Shown: positions 42,176-53,500 of the stretch, one piece after another
How the letters are laid out: every line of letters begins with the position of its first letter
Numbering within the stretch: position 1 is the first letter of the stretch
Notes under the pieces: generated by a model
Seen by the model: the letters and a program-made list of their open reading frames with translations, nothing else
What the model was told of the DNA's origin: nothing
Database searches by the model: none
Translations under genes and position numbers: made by a program
Source of the DNA: Tsukamurella paurometabola DSM 20162
GTDB taxonomy: Bacteria; Actinomycetota; Actinomycetes; Mycobacteriales; Mycobacteriaceae
Length of the DNA: 64,000 nucleotides
NCBI RefSeq assembly: GCF_000092225.1
Contig: NC_014158.1
Coordinates: forward strand, 4,216,001 to 4,280,000
Reading direction: 5' to 3'

Positions 42176-43228
42176 TCAGCGCACCCGCTCCATCAGGGGC
42201 GACGTGGTGTGCTGGGCCCTGCTCGTTACGGCGGACACCCACCGCGCGGTGCGCCACCCCGCCGGCGGCGCCAGATCGGCCGCGGTGATCGAACCATAGG
42301 GCGTGATCTGGTCGAGCCAGGTAGCCACGGCGCGCGCCCGCTCGCCGGCCGCGGCATCGCTGTGCAAGGAATCCCCCGGACGGGCCAGCAGCGCCCACCC
42401 GTCGAGAACGACACCGGCACGCGCATCCACGAGCTCGACCCACCCTCCACCGGGCCGGACCACGGCCTCCAGGTCGGGGAAGAGTTCGCGCACCTGCTCG
42501 TACGCCGGTCGATAACGGAACCACTCACGAGTGGCGACGAGCGCCGTCACCAGCCAGGACGCCATCAGCACCAGGGCCCAGCTCGCGAACCCGGCGTCCA
42601 GCATCAGCCGGTTCAGGCGCAGTGCCCAGACACCGACTCGCAGGTGCTGAAGCAGAAATCCACCGGCGATCACGTTCGCGACCGCGACCACCGCGAGAAC
42701 CGCGCCACCGCCCGCGAGGATGAGCAACTGCGGCCGGTGCATCCGCGTGCGCTGCGAGGCCCGCCACGACGAGAGTGCGACCACCAGCGCCGTCACCATC
42801 AGGCAGCCGTAAACGAGTGCGGTCTCCAATGCCAGGCCCACCACGTTGCTGTTCCTGAGCAGTGTCGGATCGGCGTGCCGCACCAGCACGGCATTGCCCA
42901 CCACGAGCGCCATCGCGACGAACACCGGCACTATCCGCACCACGATGCGCGGTCGCGAGGCGCTCCCGTCGAGGGCGAGCGCGAAGACGAGCGCACCTAC
43001 GCACGCCACCAGGAGCAGGAGCCGCTGCACCGTGATGACCTCGGATTCGACGAGCCCGGCATGCACCAGAGCATCGGTCGCAGCAGGCGTGTCGACGGTG
43101 ACCATCACGGCCAGCGCGACGGCGGTGAGCAGTGCGGCACCGGCCGGAGTGTTCCGGTTGTTCTGCCAGCGGCTGAACCGTTCCAAAGCGCCGAGCCACA
43201 GGATCGGCGCAACGAGAGAAGCGATCAT
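42176..43228 (-). CDS. MAB_1171c-like (DUF6545) multi-pass membrane protein
   Basis: A 350-residue protein with about seven hydrophobic segments in the first 245 residues (starting IASLVAPILWLGALERFSRW) and a soluble C-terminal part containing YEQVRELFPDLEAVV and VVLDGWALLARPGDSLHSDA. This order, seven helices plus a cytoplasmic tail, encoded after an ImmA/IrrE-type protease, matches the actinobacterial family named MAB_1171c putative transporter. The actual function is unknown. ATG 43228 overlaps the protease stop, fixing the start. Confidence 0.72.
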   Translation of the reverse strand: MIASLVAPILWLGALERFSRWQNNRNTPAGAALLTAVALAVMVTVDTPAATDALVHAGLVESEVITVQRLLLLVACVGALVFALALDGSASRPRIVVRIVPVFVAMALVVGNAVLVRHADPTLLRNSNVVGLALETALVYGCLMVTALVVALSSWRASQRTRMHRPQLLILAGGGAVLAVVAVANVIAGGFLLQHLRVGVWALRLNRLMLDAGFASWALVLMASWLVTALVATREWFRYRPAYEQVRELFPDLEAVVRPGGGWVELVDARAGVVLDGWALLARPGDSLHSDAAAGERARAVATWLDQITPYGSITAADLAPPAGWRTARWVSAVTSRAQHTTSPLMERVR

Positions 43229-43650
43229 CCCAGCAGCTCGTCGACCACCGCGTCCACGGAACCTGCCGTACCGCCCGATGTGACACGCCGGACCAGCAGG
43301 GTGGCGAACGATTCCGCCTCCCGCTCGGCCTTGGCCGCCCGGGCACCGTCGGGGTCCGAGGAACACCCCTGCGGATGGTCGAGCACCAGATGTCCCAGTT
43401 CGTGCGCCAGCGTCTGCTCCGGGGTCGCGATGCCGGTCGAGACCATGAGCAGGTCCCGCTCGTCATTGCGCAACCACATACCGAAAACCCCCACGGGCAG
43501 CGTCTGGCGGCGCACGTCGATCGGGCGCCCCCGGTGCTCGGCGTAGGCCGCGACCACCTCGGCGACCGTCCTCGGCCCCGCGCCAGAGGCCGGAGTCACG
43601 GCACGCACGACCGCCCGCACTGCGCGGGTCGCTCGATCGATGCCTGCCAT
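43225..43650 (-). CDS. ImmA/IrrE-type metallopeptidase
   Basis: A 141-residue zinc peptidase of the ImmA/IrrE group. The active site TLAHELGHLVLDH has the HExxH motif (His83, Glu84, His87), with a third ligand probably Glu111 or Glu113 in AEREAESFA. Members of this group cleave XRE-type repressors (ImmA on ImmR, IrrE on DdrO). Here an EspR-like HTH protein is encoded 1.1 kb away, convergent, and a membrane protein is coupled downstream; this is the usual actinobacterial trio. I chose ATG 43650; ATG 43677 would add nine residues. Confidence 0.8.
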   Translation of the reverse strand: MAGIDRATRAVRAVVRAVTPASGAGPRTVAEVVAAYAEHRGRPIDVRRQTLPVGVFGMWLRNDERDLLMVSTGIATPEQTLAHELGHLVLDHPQGCSSDPDGARAAKAEREAESFATLLVRRVTSGGTAGSVDAVVDELLG

Positions 43651-43820
43651 AGAGAAGACGATACGTCCGATCACCATGTTTCAGTGCAGAGAGCGTCCGC
43701 TGAGGGCAATTCGCCTGCAAAGGTCCGCTATTTCCCCAGGTCGGGATCCCAAGGGGTGGCGCAGCTGACACCGTGACCGGTAATGGCGAGCCCCTCGGTA
43801 GCGACGATTAGAATCGCTGA

Positions 43821-46800
43821 GTGCCCGAACCGTCCACGGCCCTGCGAGCCGCCCGTCGCACCGCATGGACGGCCGCCGTCACCGGTGTGCTGGGCGTTCT
43901 GTTCGCGGTGCTCACCCCGTTCATGCCGGTCAACCAGAGCACCGCCGCGCTCGACTGGCCGCAGCGCGGCAGCCTCGAATCGGTCACTGCACCCCTGGTC
44001 TCGTACGTTCCCGACCGGATCGACATCGCCGTGCCGTGCACCGCCGTCGATCGCCTCCCCGGCGGCGTCGGCACCCTGGTGGCCACGGGACCGTCGGACT
44101 CCCCCGACACCATCCGGCGCGGCATGTCCATCGGTGTGCTCGGCACCGCCGGCGCACCACCCGAACAGCGGCGACTCGAGGTGATCGTCCGCAATACGCC
44201 GCTGCTCAGCGTTCCCGTGTCCGAGCTCGCCCGGACCGGCTGCGGTCAGATCACCTTCACCGGTGACACCAAGCGGGTGCAGGCCACGGTCTCCGGTCTC
44301 ACCGGGCCCGACGGTGCACCGCTCACCGGCGGCAAGGACAACGGCTTCGATTACCGCCCGCAGACAGTGGGCGTCTTCACCCAGCTCACCGGCCCGGTCA
44401 CCGCGGACACCGCGATCGAGTTCCACGCCGCGATCGACACCCGCTACACCACCACACCGTCGGTCCTGCGCTGGTTCGTGATCGTGCTGGCCGTGCTCAT
44501 GATCCTGGCCAGCCTGGTGACGCTGCACCGGCTGGACGTGGCGGCCGACGGACGCCGGCACCGCCGGGTGCTGCCCGAGGGCTGGTGGCGGCCGAGCAAG
44601 CTCGACAGCACCGTGCTCTCGATCCTGGTCGCCTGGCACTTCATCGGCGCCAATACCTCCGATGACGGCTACATCCTCACGATGGCCCGCGCCGCCAGCG
44701 AGGCGGGGTACACCGCCAACTACTACCGCTGGTACGGCGCACCGGAGACCCCGTTCGGCTGGTACTACCAGGCCTTCGCCTGGCTCGGCCAGATCAGCTC
44801 GGCGAGCCCGTGGGTGCGGCTCCCGGCGCTGATGTGCGGGATCGCGACCTGGCTGATCATCAGCCGTGAGGTGGTGCCCCGGCTGGGCCGGGCGGCCCGG
44901 TCGTCGCTGGCCCTGTGGGCCGCCGGCGGCGTTTTCCTGATCTTCTGGATGGCCTTCAACAACGGCCTGCGCCCCGAGCCCGTGATCGCGCTCGGCGCAC
45001 TCCTGACCTGGTGTTCGGTCGAGCGCGCCATCGCGACCGGACGGATACTGCCCTTCGCCGCCGCCGCGATCATCGCGGGCTGGACGGTGGCGGCCGGACC
45101 GACCGGGATCATGACCGTGGCGGCGCTCCTCGCCGGCGTGCGGCCGGTGGGCCGACGCATCCTGCGCCGCGCGCGCACCGGCACCGTCTCCTTCCGCCTC
45201 GGGCTGGTCGCGAATGCGGCTCCGGTGTTCGCGGGCGGGGTGCTCCTGGTACCCATCATCTTCTCCAAGCTGACCGCGTCGGCGTTCCTCGCCAAGACGC
45301 TGATGCAGTCGTCGGTGGGCACCGTCGTCGACACGAAGAAGTGGTACAACGAGATCGACCGGTACTCGGCGCTGTTCACCTTCACCGCCGACGGGGGTGT
45401 GGCCCGACGGTTCGCGGTCCTGATCACACTGCTGTGTCTGCTGTTGGCAGGCGCGGTCCTGCTCCGCAAGGGACGGGTGCCCGGCACCAGTCTGGGGCCG
45501 GGCCGACGCGTGGTGGCCGTGACCTTCGGCGGACTACTGCTGCTCATGTTCACCCCGACCAAATGGACGCACCAGTTCGGTGCGTTCGCCGGTCTCGCCG
45601 GAGCACTGGCGGCGCTCACCGCGGTGGCGATCGCGCCGGTCGCGATGCGCAGCGCCCGTAACCGGGCGCTCACCGCGGCCTCGGTGTTCTTCGTGCTCGG
45701 CCTCTCGTTCAGCGGTCCCAACGGATGGTGGTACGCCAGCAATTACGGCGTCCCGTGGGGCGAGTCGACGGTGCTCGCGCTCGGCACGGTCTTCTTCGTT
45801 GCAGCCGCCCTCTCGGTGTGCGCGGCGGGGTGGCTGCACTTCCACGAGCCGCAACCGGCGCCGGTCCCCGTGTTCGTGACGCGGATCGTCGCCTTCTTCG
45901 GTCGCCAGTCGCCGATCGCCTGGGCCTCCGGGTTCGTCGTGCTGATGTGTGTCGGCACGCTCACTGCGACCACGGTGCTCACCCAGTACTCCTCGTATTC
46001 GGTCGGCAAGGGCAACCTGCGCGCGCTGGTCGGGAAGGAGTGCAACATGGCCGATTTCGTGCTCACCGAACCGGACGCCACCGGCGGCCTGCTCACCCCG
46101 CTCGGCGGGGACGTGCGAAACGGCCTGGCCGGTCCGGGCACCGTCGGCGTCTCGCCCGACGGGGTCCCGCCGATCATCAATGCCACCACCTCGTCGGCCA
46201 CCGACGATTCGTCGACCTCGCTGGACGCGATGGTGCGACTGCCGCAGGAGACCACGTCGGGACGCACGGACAGCGCCGGGATCAACGGCTCGCACATGAA
46301 GCTGCCGTACGGCCTGGACCCCGCTCGCACTCCGGTGCTCGGCTCCTACTCGGCGGAGCAGCAGAACCGCGCGAAGGTCGTGACCCAGTGGTATCCGTTG
46401 CCCGCGCCCTCGGCCGACCGATCGCTGCTGACGCTGTCCGCGGCCGGGCGGTTCACCGACGACGAGCTGTACCTGGAATACACCACCGCACCGGTGACCG
46501 GCCCCGACCTGCCGGTCGCCGGGAAGAAGGGGTTCATCGACATCGGACCCAAACCCGCCTGGCGGAACCTGCGGCTGCCGCGTACCGACCTCCCCGACGG
46601 GGTGACTGCGGTGCGCGTGGTCGCGATCGACGACGATCTCGCGATCGATCACTGGCTGGCCATCACGCCGCCGCGGATGCCGGCCTTGCAGACCGCGCAG
46701 CAACTCATCGGTTCCACCGACCCGGTGCTGGTGGACTGGACGTCGGGTTTGACCTTCACGTGCCAGCGGCCCTTCCTGCACCGCGACGGGGTCGCGGAGG

Positions 46801-47078
46801 TGCCGCTGTGGCGGATCACGCCCGACCAGAACCTGGCGCCGGTGACCACCGAGTGGGAGGGCACATTGGGCGGCGGCCCCGTCGGCTGGACGCAGATGCT
46901 GCTGCGCCAGGAGAAGGTGCCCGCGTATCTCAAGGGCGATCTGGGCCAGGACTTCGGCGAGGTGATGCGGTTGGTGCCGTACAGCCCGGCGCGGCCGGCC
47001 GATCTCACGCTGGGTAGCCGCACCGTGTGGGGCACCCATGTGGAGGCGCCTATCCGCAAGGACAAGTCGGATTCCTGA
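43821..47078 (+). CDS. Emb-family arabinofuranosyltransferase, first of three
   Basis: GT-C (GT53) membrane enzyme adding arabinofuranose from decaprenyl-phosphoryl-arabinose to arabinogalactan or lipoarabinomannan. The 1085 residues have an N-terminal jellyroll loop after the first helix, a polytopic core and a C-terminal carbohydrate-binding domain. TSDDGYILTMARAASEAGYT (about residues 280-300) holds the catalytic Asp pair and the methionine (Met288) equivalent to EmbB Met306; FTPTKWTHQFGAFAGLAG lies at about 575. The C-terminal domain shows LPYGLDPARTPVLGSY. Its DGYILxMAR and PFGWYY segments look most EmbB-like from memory. It starts at GTG 43821. The usual order is embC-embA-embB, but I did not assign letters. 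Confidence 0.9.
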   Translation: MPEPSTALRAARRTAWTAAVTGVLGVLFAVLTPFMPVNQSTAALDWPQRGSLESVTAPLVSYVPDRIDIAVPCTAVDRLPGGVGTLVATGPSDSPDTIRRGMSIGVLGTAGAPPEQRRLEVIVRNTPLLSVPVSELARTGCGQITFTGDTKRVQATVSGLTGPDGAPLTGGKDNGFDYRPQTVGVFTQLTGPVTADTAIEFHAAIDTRYTTTPSVLRWFVIVLAVLMILASLVTLHRLDVAADGRRHRRVLPEGWWRPSKLDSTVLSILVAWHFIGANTSDDGYILTMARAASEAGYTANYYRWYGAPETPFGWYYQAFAWLGQISSASPWVRLPALMCGIATWLIISREVVPRLGRAARSSLALWAAGGVFLIFWMAFNNGLRPEPVIALGALLTWCSVERAIATGRILPFAAAAIIAGWTVAAGPTGIMTVAALLAGVRPVGRRILRRARTGTVSFRLGLVANAAPVFAGGVLLVPIIFSKLTASAFLAKTLMQSSVGTVVDTKKWYNEIDRYSALFTFTADGGVARRFAVLITLLCLLLAGAVLLRKGRVPGTSLGPGRRVVAVTFGGLLLLMFTPTKWTHQFGAFAGLAGALAALTAVAIAPVAMRSARNRALTAASVFFVLGLSFSGPNGWWYASNYGVPWGESTVLALGTVFFVAAALSVCAAGWLHFHEPQPAPVPVFVTRIVAFFGRQSPIAWASGFVVLMCVGTLTATTVLTQYSSYSVGKGNLRALVGKECNMADFVLTEPDATGGLLTPLGGDVRNGLAGPGTVGVSPDGVPPIINATTSSATDDSSTSLDAMVRLPQETTSGRTDSAGINGSHMKLPYGLDPARTPVLGSYSAEQQNRAKVVTQWYPLPAPSADRSLLTLSAAGRFTDDELYLEYTTAPVTGPDLPVAGKKGFIDIGPKPAWRNLRLPRTDLPDGVTAVRVVAIDDDLAIDHWLAITPPRMPALQTAQQLIGSTDPVLVDWTSGLTFTCQRPFLHRDGVAEVPLWRITPDQNLAPVTTEWEGTLGGGPVGWTQMLLRQEKVPAYLKGDLGQDFGEVMRLVPYSPARPADLTLGSRTVWGTHVEAPIRKDKSDS

Positions 47079-47188
47079 CCCTGTTCCTGACCGCGCCGAC
47101 CCCGCGGGCTGAGAATCCCCTGAACGAATCCGCACGTAGGCGGGCCGGAGGGCGGAGTTCGAGGCCCTCTCGAATACCATGAGCACCC

Positions 47189-50100
47189 GTGCCCGTGCCT
47201 ACGTCAAGCTCCGACCGGGAGCTCGATCCGCAGCCCGACCCACAGCCCGACGCCCCGCCCGTCGCGCAGCGGCGGGTCACGGTGGCCCGCCTCATCGCGG
47301 TGGCCGCCGGTGTGCTGGGGCTGCTGCTGTGCCTGCTGACCCCGCTGCTTCCGGTGAAGCAGAGCACTGCGGGCCTCGACTGGCCGCAGGCGGGGCCGGG
47401 GGCCACCAGCGTGGATATCACCGCTTCCCTGGTGACGCAGTCTCCCGCGACCCTCACCGTCACGGTGCCGTGCCGGGTCTTGACCGATCTGGCGCAGAAG
47501 GGCGGCGTCGCACTGTCGACGCTGCCTATCGGCACCTCGCAGGCCCGTGAACTGGGATTGAGCGTGTCGGTCGGCGCCCCCGGCCCGGCGCAGTCGGTCA
47601 CGGTGGCCTCACGCAACACCGTCCTTGCGTCCGCCCCGATCGACCGTCTGCGGGGCTGCACCCAACTGCAGGTCTGGTCGAACCCGGCCGAGGTGGGCGC
47701 TCGGTTCGAGGGCACCGGCGTGGCAGGGACGACGTCGACCGACAACCGCCCGGTCATGGGCGGTGTCTTCACCGATCTCACCCCCGCACAGATCGCGGCG
47801 GGCGGTCCGGGACTGCGGGCGCACGCCGAGATCGATACGCGGTTCGAGCTCTCTCCCTCGCCGATCAAGACAGCGGCCATCGCACTGGGCCTGCTGAGCG
47901 TGCTGGCGTCCCTCGTCGCGCTGTGGCTGCTGGACCGGACCTATGGCTACCACCGGCGAGCGCCGGGACGGAGTTGGGCGCAGGTGCTGCGGCCGAAGCC
48001 GGTGGACGCCGCAGTGGTCGGCGGACTGGTGTTGTGGACGTTCCTGGGCGGCGGCAGCTCCGACGACGGCTACATCCTGTCGATGGGCAAGGTCGCATCG
48101 GAGGCCGGGTACACACCGAACTACTACCGCTTCTTCGGTGCGCCCGAGGCACCCTTCGACTGGTACTACAGCTTCCTCGCACAGTGGGGTTCGATCAGCG
48201 CGAACGCGCTGTGGATGCGTATCCCGGCCCTGGTCGCGGGCATCGTCGTGTGGCTGCTGCTCTCCCGGGTGCTGCTGCCCCGGCTCGGCCCGGGCATCCG
48301 CCGCTACCCCGTGGCGGTCTGGACCGCCGGAGCGATGCTGCTGGCCTTCTGGTTCCCGATGAACTCGGGCCTGCGGTCGGAACCGATCATCGTGCTGGGG
48401 ACGATGATCACTTGGGCGGCGGTGGAGCGGGCGGTTGCGACCCGCCGCGCACTGCCGGCCGCCGTCGCCGCCCTCGCCGCGGGGATGACGCTGGGCCTGG
48501 CGCCGCAAGGCGTGGTCGCTTTCGCGCTCCTGCTGGCCTCGTCGGCCGCGGTGATTCGGGTGCTGGTCGCACGCCGGACCGAGGCCGGTATCGCCGCACT
48601 GGTCCTCCCGATCCTGGCCGCGGGCGCGGTGATCGTGCCGATCGCCTTCCGCGACCAGTCACTCGCCTCCGTGGCTGAGGCGATCCGGATCCGTCTGGAG
48701 GTGGGCCCGGCCGCACCGTGGACGCAGGAGTACCTGCGCTTCTTCTTCCTCACCGTGGAGACCACCGATGGCTCCCTGGTGCGTCGAGTCCCGGTGTACC
48801 TGTTCATCATGTGCTTGTTCGTGGCGTTGTTCGTGATGCTGCGCAGCAAGCGGATTCCGCGGATCGATCCGAGTCCGGTGTGGCGCCTCGTGGGGGCGGT
48901 CTTCATCGGTGCGGCCCTGCTGTCCCTGACGCCCACCAAGTGGACCATCCACTTCGGCGTGTACGCCGGGCTCGCCGCCGCGCTCGCCGCGGTGACCACG
49001 GTGGCGGTGGTCGAGGCCGCGCGTACCTCGGTGCGCAACTTCACGTTCTTCCTGTGCGGCATGCTGTTCGCCCTGGCCGCCGCGTTCGCCGGGTTCAACC
49101 TGTGGCCGTGGCCGTACGCCTGGGGGGTGCCGTGGTTCGATCGGCAGCCCGAGGTCGCGGGCATCACGTTCAGCACCGTGTTCCGCGATCTCGCCTTCGT
49201 GGCGGGCGCGCTGGCCGCGTGGCAGCACTTCCGCATGGACTTCCGTCGACGCGGCGAAGGGGGCCTGGCCGACGGTGCGCTGGTGAACGCCGACGACGCC
49301 GAGCTCGCCACGCACACCCAGGCCGAGCAGGACGATGCCCACCGGGCCCGGCGGCGGCTCCAGCTGGCCTCACTGCCGCTGGTAGTGGTGCTCGGCCTTC
49401 TGGTGTTGGGTGAGGGTGCGATCTTCGCCAAGGCGACGGTCTCGAATCCGGCCACGTACACGGTGGCCAAGGGCAACCTGGACACCCTGCGCGGCGACAG
49501 TTGCGGCATGGCCGAGAAGGTGCTGGTCGAAACCGACCCCAGCGACGATCTGCTGCAATCGGCGGATGGACGTCCCGCGGCGCAGGCCCTCACCGGGACC
49601 GCGAGCCACGGTTTCCTCCCCGACGGCCTGCCCGACGAGCTCAAGCCGCTGGCGATCAGCTCGGCACCCGGGCAGATCAACATGGCCTCACCGATCACCC
49701 AGCCGTTCACCTCGACCGCCGCGACGGCAGGGACGGGTGGCGGCCGTGGCCCGCGCACCGTCAACGGCAGTACCGCGGCGCTTCCGTTCGGCCTGGACCC
49801 GGCGCGCACCCCGGTGGTGGGCTCCTACGGCCAGAACACCGTGCCCGCGGAACTGTTCAGCGACTGGTACTCGCTGCCGCCCCGGTCGGCGGACCGTCCG
49901 CTGGTGGCCTTCGCCGCCTCGGGTGCGATCGCCTCGGTGGGCCCCACCGGAAAGAAGGAGTACGGCCAGCCGGTGACCCTGGAGTGGGCGGAGCGCCGCG
50001 CAGACGGCTCACTGGGCGCGCAAGGCGTGCTCGATCCGATCGATCCGGGCCCGAACAAGCCCTGGCGCAACCTGCGGGTGCCGATGGATGCGATCCCGCC

Positions 50101-50596
50101 GTCAGCCAACGTGATTCGCATTCACGTCCGCGATCCGAACCTCGGCGAGCAGCAGTGGGTCGGCGTGACGCCACCGCGTGCGCCGCGCCTGCGCACGCTG
50201 CAGGACGTGGTGGGCACGCAGGACCCGGTACTGCTGGATCTGCTGGTGGGGCAGCAGTTCCCGTGCCAGCGGCCGATGGCGATCCGCAACGGCACCTATG
50301 AGGTGCCGAAGTGGCGCATCCTCCCGACCCGCAAGGACGCCTTGTCGACCTCGTCGACCTGGCAGGCCCGCGAGGCCGGTGGCCTGCTGACGGTGCCGGA
50401 CACGCTGCTCAAGACCACGACACTGCCGACCTTCATGACCGGTGACCTGACCCGGGACTGGGGCGAGTTGCAGCGGTACGAACCCATCGCCGGCGACGCG
50501 CCGCAAGCCGCGCTCACCGTCGGAACGCAGACGCGATCCGGGTGGTGGCGCGAGGGCCCGATCCGCGCCCTGACGAACCAGACGGTGAGGAACTGA
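47189..50596 (+). CDS. Emb-family arabinofuranosyltransferase, second of three
   Basis: Arabinosyltransferase of 1135 residues, same architecture as its neighbours. SSDDGYILSMGKVASEAGYT carries the catalytic aspartates, LTPTKWTIHFGVYAGLAAAL the conserved mid-protein block, and LPFGLDPARTPVVGSYGQNT the C-terminal carbohydrate-binding part. Several segments (FRDQSLASVAEAIRIRLEVG, AWQHFRMDF, and the tail GWWREGPIRAL) recall mycobacterial EmbC from memory. The gap to the first emb gene is 110 bases, and its TGA shares a base with the third gene's ATG. It starts at GTG 47189. EmbC would mean lipoarabinomannan synthesis; position alone would suggest EmbA. Confidence 0.9.
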   Translation: MPVPTSSSDRELDPQPDPQPDAPPVAQRRVTVARLIAVAAGVLGLLLCLLTPLLPVKQSTAGLDWPQAGPGATSVDITASLVTQSPATLTVTVPCRVLTDLAQKGGVALSTLPIGTSQARELGLSVSVGAPGPAQSVTVASRNTVLASAPIDRLRGCTQLQVWSNPAEVGARFEGTGVAGTTSTDNRPVMGGVFTDLTPAQIAAGGPGLRAHAEIDTRFELSPSPIKTAAIALGLLSVLASLVALWLLDRTYGYHRRAPGRSWAQVLRPKPVDAAVVGGLVLWTFLGGGSSDDGYILSMGKVASEAGYTPNYYRFFGAPEAPFDWYYSFLAQWGSISANALWMRIPALVAGIVVWLLLSRVLLPRLGPGIRRYPVAVWTAGAMLLAFWFPMNSGLRSEPIIVLGTMITWAAVERAVATRRALPAAVAALAAGMTLGLAPQGVVAFALLLASSAAVIRVLVARRTEAGIAALVLPILAAGAVIVPIAFRDQSLASVAEAIRIRLEVGPAAPWTQEYLRFFFLTVETTDGSLVRRVPVYLFIMCLFVALFVMLRSKRIPRIDPSPVWRLVGAVFIGAALLSLTPTKWTIHFGVYAGLAAALAAVTTVAVVEAARTSVRNFTFFLCGMLFALAAAFAGFNLWPWPYAWGVPWFDRQPEVAGITFSTVFRDLAFVAGALAAWQHFRMDFRRRGEGGLADGALVNADDAELATHTQAEQDDAHRARRRLQLASLPLVVVLGLLVLGEGAIFAKATVSNPATYTVAKGNLDTLRGDSCGMAEKVLVETDPSDDLLQSADGRPAAQALTGTASHGFLPDGLPDELKPLAISSAPGQINMASPITQPFTSTAATAGTGGGRGPRTVNGSTAALPFGLDPARTPVVGSYGQNTVPAELFSDWYSLPPRSADRPLVAFAASGAIASVGPTGKKEYGQPVTLEWAERRADGSLGAQGVLDPIDPGPNKPWRNLRVPMDAIPPSANVIRIHVRDPNLGEQQWVGVTPPRAPRLRTLQDVVGTQDPVLLDLLVGQQFPCQRPMAIRNGTYEVPKWRILPTRKDALSTSSTWQAREAGGLLTVPDTLLKTTTLPTFMTGDLTRDWGELQRYEPIAGDAPQAALTVGTQTRSGWWREGPIRALTNQTVRN

Positions 50597-53500
50597 TGAC
50601 CAGCGAGAACTCGACTCCCTCGCCATCGGGCAAGGACGCGGCCGCAGCTCCGGCGGCATCGAAGCCGACGGCGGCGGTGCCGCCGGAACAGCGGTACGGA
50701 AAGTGGCGGATCGTGGCCGCGGTGGCCGGCCTGCTCGGCTTCGTGCTGGCGATCCTCACGCCCTTCCTGCCGGTCAAGGAGACCACCGCCTCGGTGAATT
50801 GGCCGCAGAACGGCAAGGTCGCCAACGTCGATGCGCCGCTGGTGTCCTATGTGCCGATCCGGCTCGATGTGACTCTGCCGTGTTCGCTGGTGGGCGCGCT
50901 TCCCCCTGAGGGCGGGACGCTGCTGCGCACGCTCCCCAGTGACGGTCCGCGTCCCGGCCTGCAGGGCCTGGTGATCCGCGCCGACGCACAGAACGTGATC
51001 ATCGCCGATCGTGATGTGGCACTGGCCACCGCGAATCGCGCGGATGTGGCGCGCGCCGGATCCGGATGCGCGATCCGGTTCGTCTCGACTCCCGAGAAGA
51101 CGACGGCCGAGTTCACCGGCATGCCGGCGGGAGCGCAGACCTCGAACCAGTTGGCCAACACCGTCGCCGATCCGAATCTGCGTCCCCAGATCACCGGGTT
51201 CTACACCGACCTGCCCGAGTCGACGCCCATCACGGGGATCGACGTCTCCACCCAGGTGGACACCCGGTTCAACACCTCGCCGTCCACCCTGAAGCTGCTC
51301 GCGATCATCGTCGGCATCGCGTCGACCATCCTCGCGCTCGTCGCCCTGGGCTTCGTGGACATGCGCGACGGTCGCGGCCACATCCGGTTCATGCCTCAGG
51401 GCTGGCTACGCCCCCGCCCGGTGGACTTCACCGTGATCGGCGTGCTCGGGATCTGGTGGTTGATCGGCCCGAACACCTCGGACGACGGCTACCAGATCAC
51501 GATGGCCACGCAGGCGAAGTACAGCGGCTACCTGATCAACTACTTCCGCAGCTTCGGCGTGCCGGAGAACCCCGTCGGGTGGAACGATTACCTGTTCACC
51601 GCCATCTCATACGTCACCACCGCGGCACCGGCGATGCGCCTGCCGGGGTTGGTATTCGGTCTCCTGACCTGGCTGGTGATCTCCCGCGAGATGATCCCGC
51701 GGCTTGGCCGCGCGGTGCGCAACAATCCGGCTGCGCTCTGGGCCGGCGCAGGCGGCTTCCTGCTGATCTGGCTGCCGCTCAACAACGGCCTGCGTCCCGA
51801 GCCCGCGGTGGTCTTCTTCTCGCTGCTCACCTGGGTGTCGGTGGAACGAGCGATCGCCACGGGCCGCTTGCTGCCGGTGGCCATCGCGGTTCCGTCGGCC
51901 GCGCTGTGCGTAGGTGCCGCACCGGGCGGCCTCATCGCCGTGGCCGCCCTGCTCGCGGCGTCGCGGCAGATCGTCACGCGGATCGTCAAGCGCCGCAAGC
52001 GTGACGGTCTGCTGCCACTGATCGCGCCGATCCTCGCCTCGGGCATGGCGTACCTGTTCTACGCCTTCTTCACTCCCACGTACGCCGCGATCCGCGAGGC
52101 GATCGACGTCAAGAAGGTCACCGGCCCCACGCTGGAGTGGTACGAGGAGGGCGTCCGCTACTACTACCTGATGCTCGAGACCGAGGACGGCTCGCTGATC
52201 CGGCGGATCGGCGTGCTCACCGCTTTCCTCTGCTTGTTCACGGTGCTCACCTTCATGCTGCGTCGCAAGCGTCCGGCGGGGATCTCGTCGGGCCCGGTGT
52301 CGCGGCTGATGGCGGTCTTCTTCGCGACCATCGTGATGCTGGCGTTCACCCCGACGAAATGGACGCATCACCTGGGCCTGTACGCGGGCTACGCCGCCGG
52401 CATCGCTGCGGTGGCAGCGACGGTGACGATGACGCCGATGATGCGGTCCAAGCGCAATCGCGTCTTCTTCGCCGCTGCCGCCCTCTTCGTAGCGGCCATC
52501 TCCTTCTCCTCCCGCAACGGCTACTATTGGGCCGGTACCTACGGGATCCCCTGGAACAACATGCCGCCCGAGTTGTTCGGGGTGCAGCTGTCCTGGGTGC
52601 TGTTCGTGATCTCGGTGGCCACCGCGCTGTACGGCCTGTGGTTGCACTACCGACGGGACTATCTGCCCGAGCCGACGCGGGCGAATGCCAAGACGATTCC
52701 TACGCTGGCGATCCTCACCATGCTGGTGGTTCTGTTCGACGTGACCACGGTGGCCAAGGGCGTCTACGCGCAGCGCGGGAGCTTCTCGTGGGGCGCCTCG
52801 AACACCCGTGCACTGCAGGGGGATACCTGCTCGATGGCGAACTACGTGCTGATGGAGGCCGACCCCAATTCCGGCCAGCTTCGTCCCGCTCCGCGCCCCG
52901 ATGGCTCCGTTCCGTCGGCGGCCCAAGCGATCTCGGGCCGTTCCACCGGGTTCACCCTCAACGGCGTCCCGGGGTGGGCCTCGCCGGTGAAGTCGAACCC
53001 GGGCCACAACACCGATGTCACCAACCAAGATGTGCCGGAAGTGCCCGGCGGCAAACGCAATCCCGACTTCAAGACCGATGGTGTGCCGCTCCCCTTCGGC
53101 CTGAATCCCGCGACCACCCCGGTGATCGGCAGCTCGGGGGCGCAGGGCCTGGCGAACGTGACCACCGATTGGTACGGCCTCGGCCAGATCACTGACAGGA
53201 CTCCGCTGGTCACCCTCTCCGTGGTCGGACCGATCGCCGCGACGGGCCTCAACGGCGTCAAACGCGATGGCCGCACGCTGTTCCTGGAGGCCGGCCGCCG
53301 AGCCCCCGACGGTGCCGTACAGCCGCTCGGCCGGTTGGTGCCGATCGATGCGTGGTCCAACAACAACTGGCGCAACCTGCGGTTCCCCACCGCCGACCTG
53401 CCGGCCGGCACGAACACGGTGCGCGTGGTAGTCGATGATCCGGTTCCGACTGCGGATTCGATCGCCTTCACTCCCCCGCGGATGACCACGATGCGCACGG

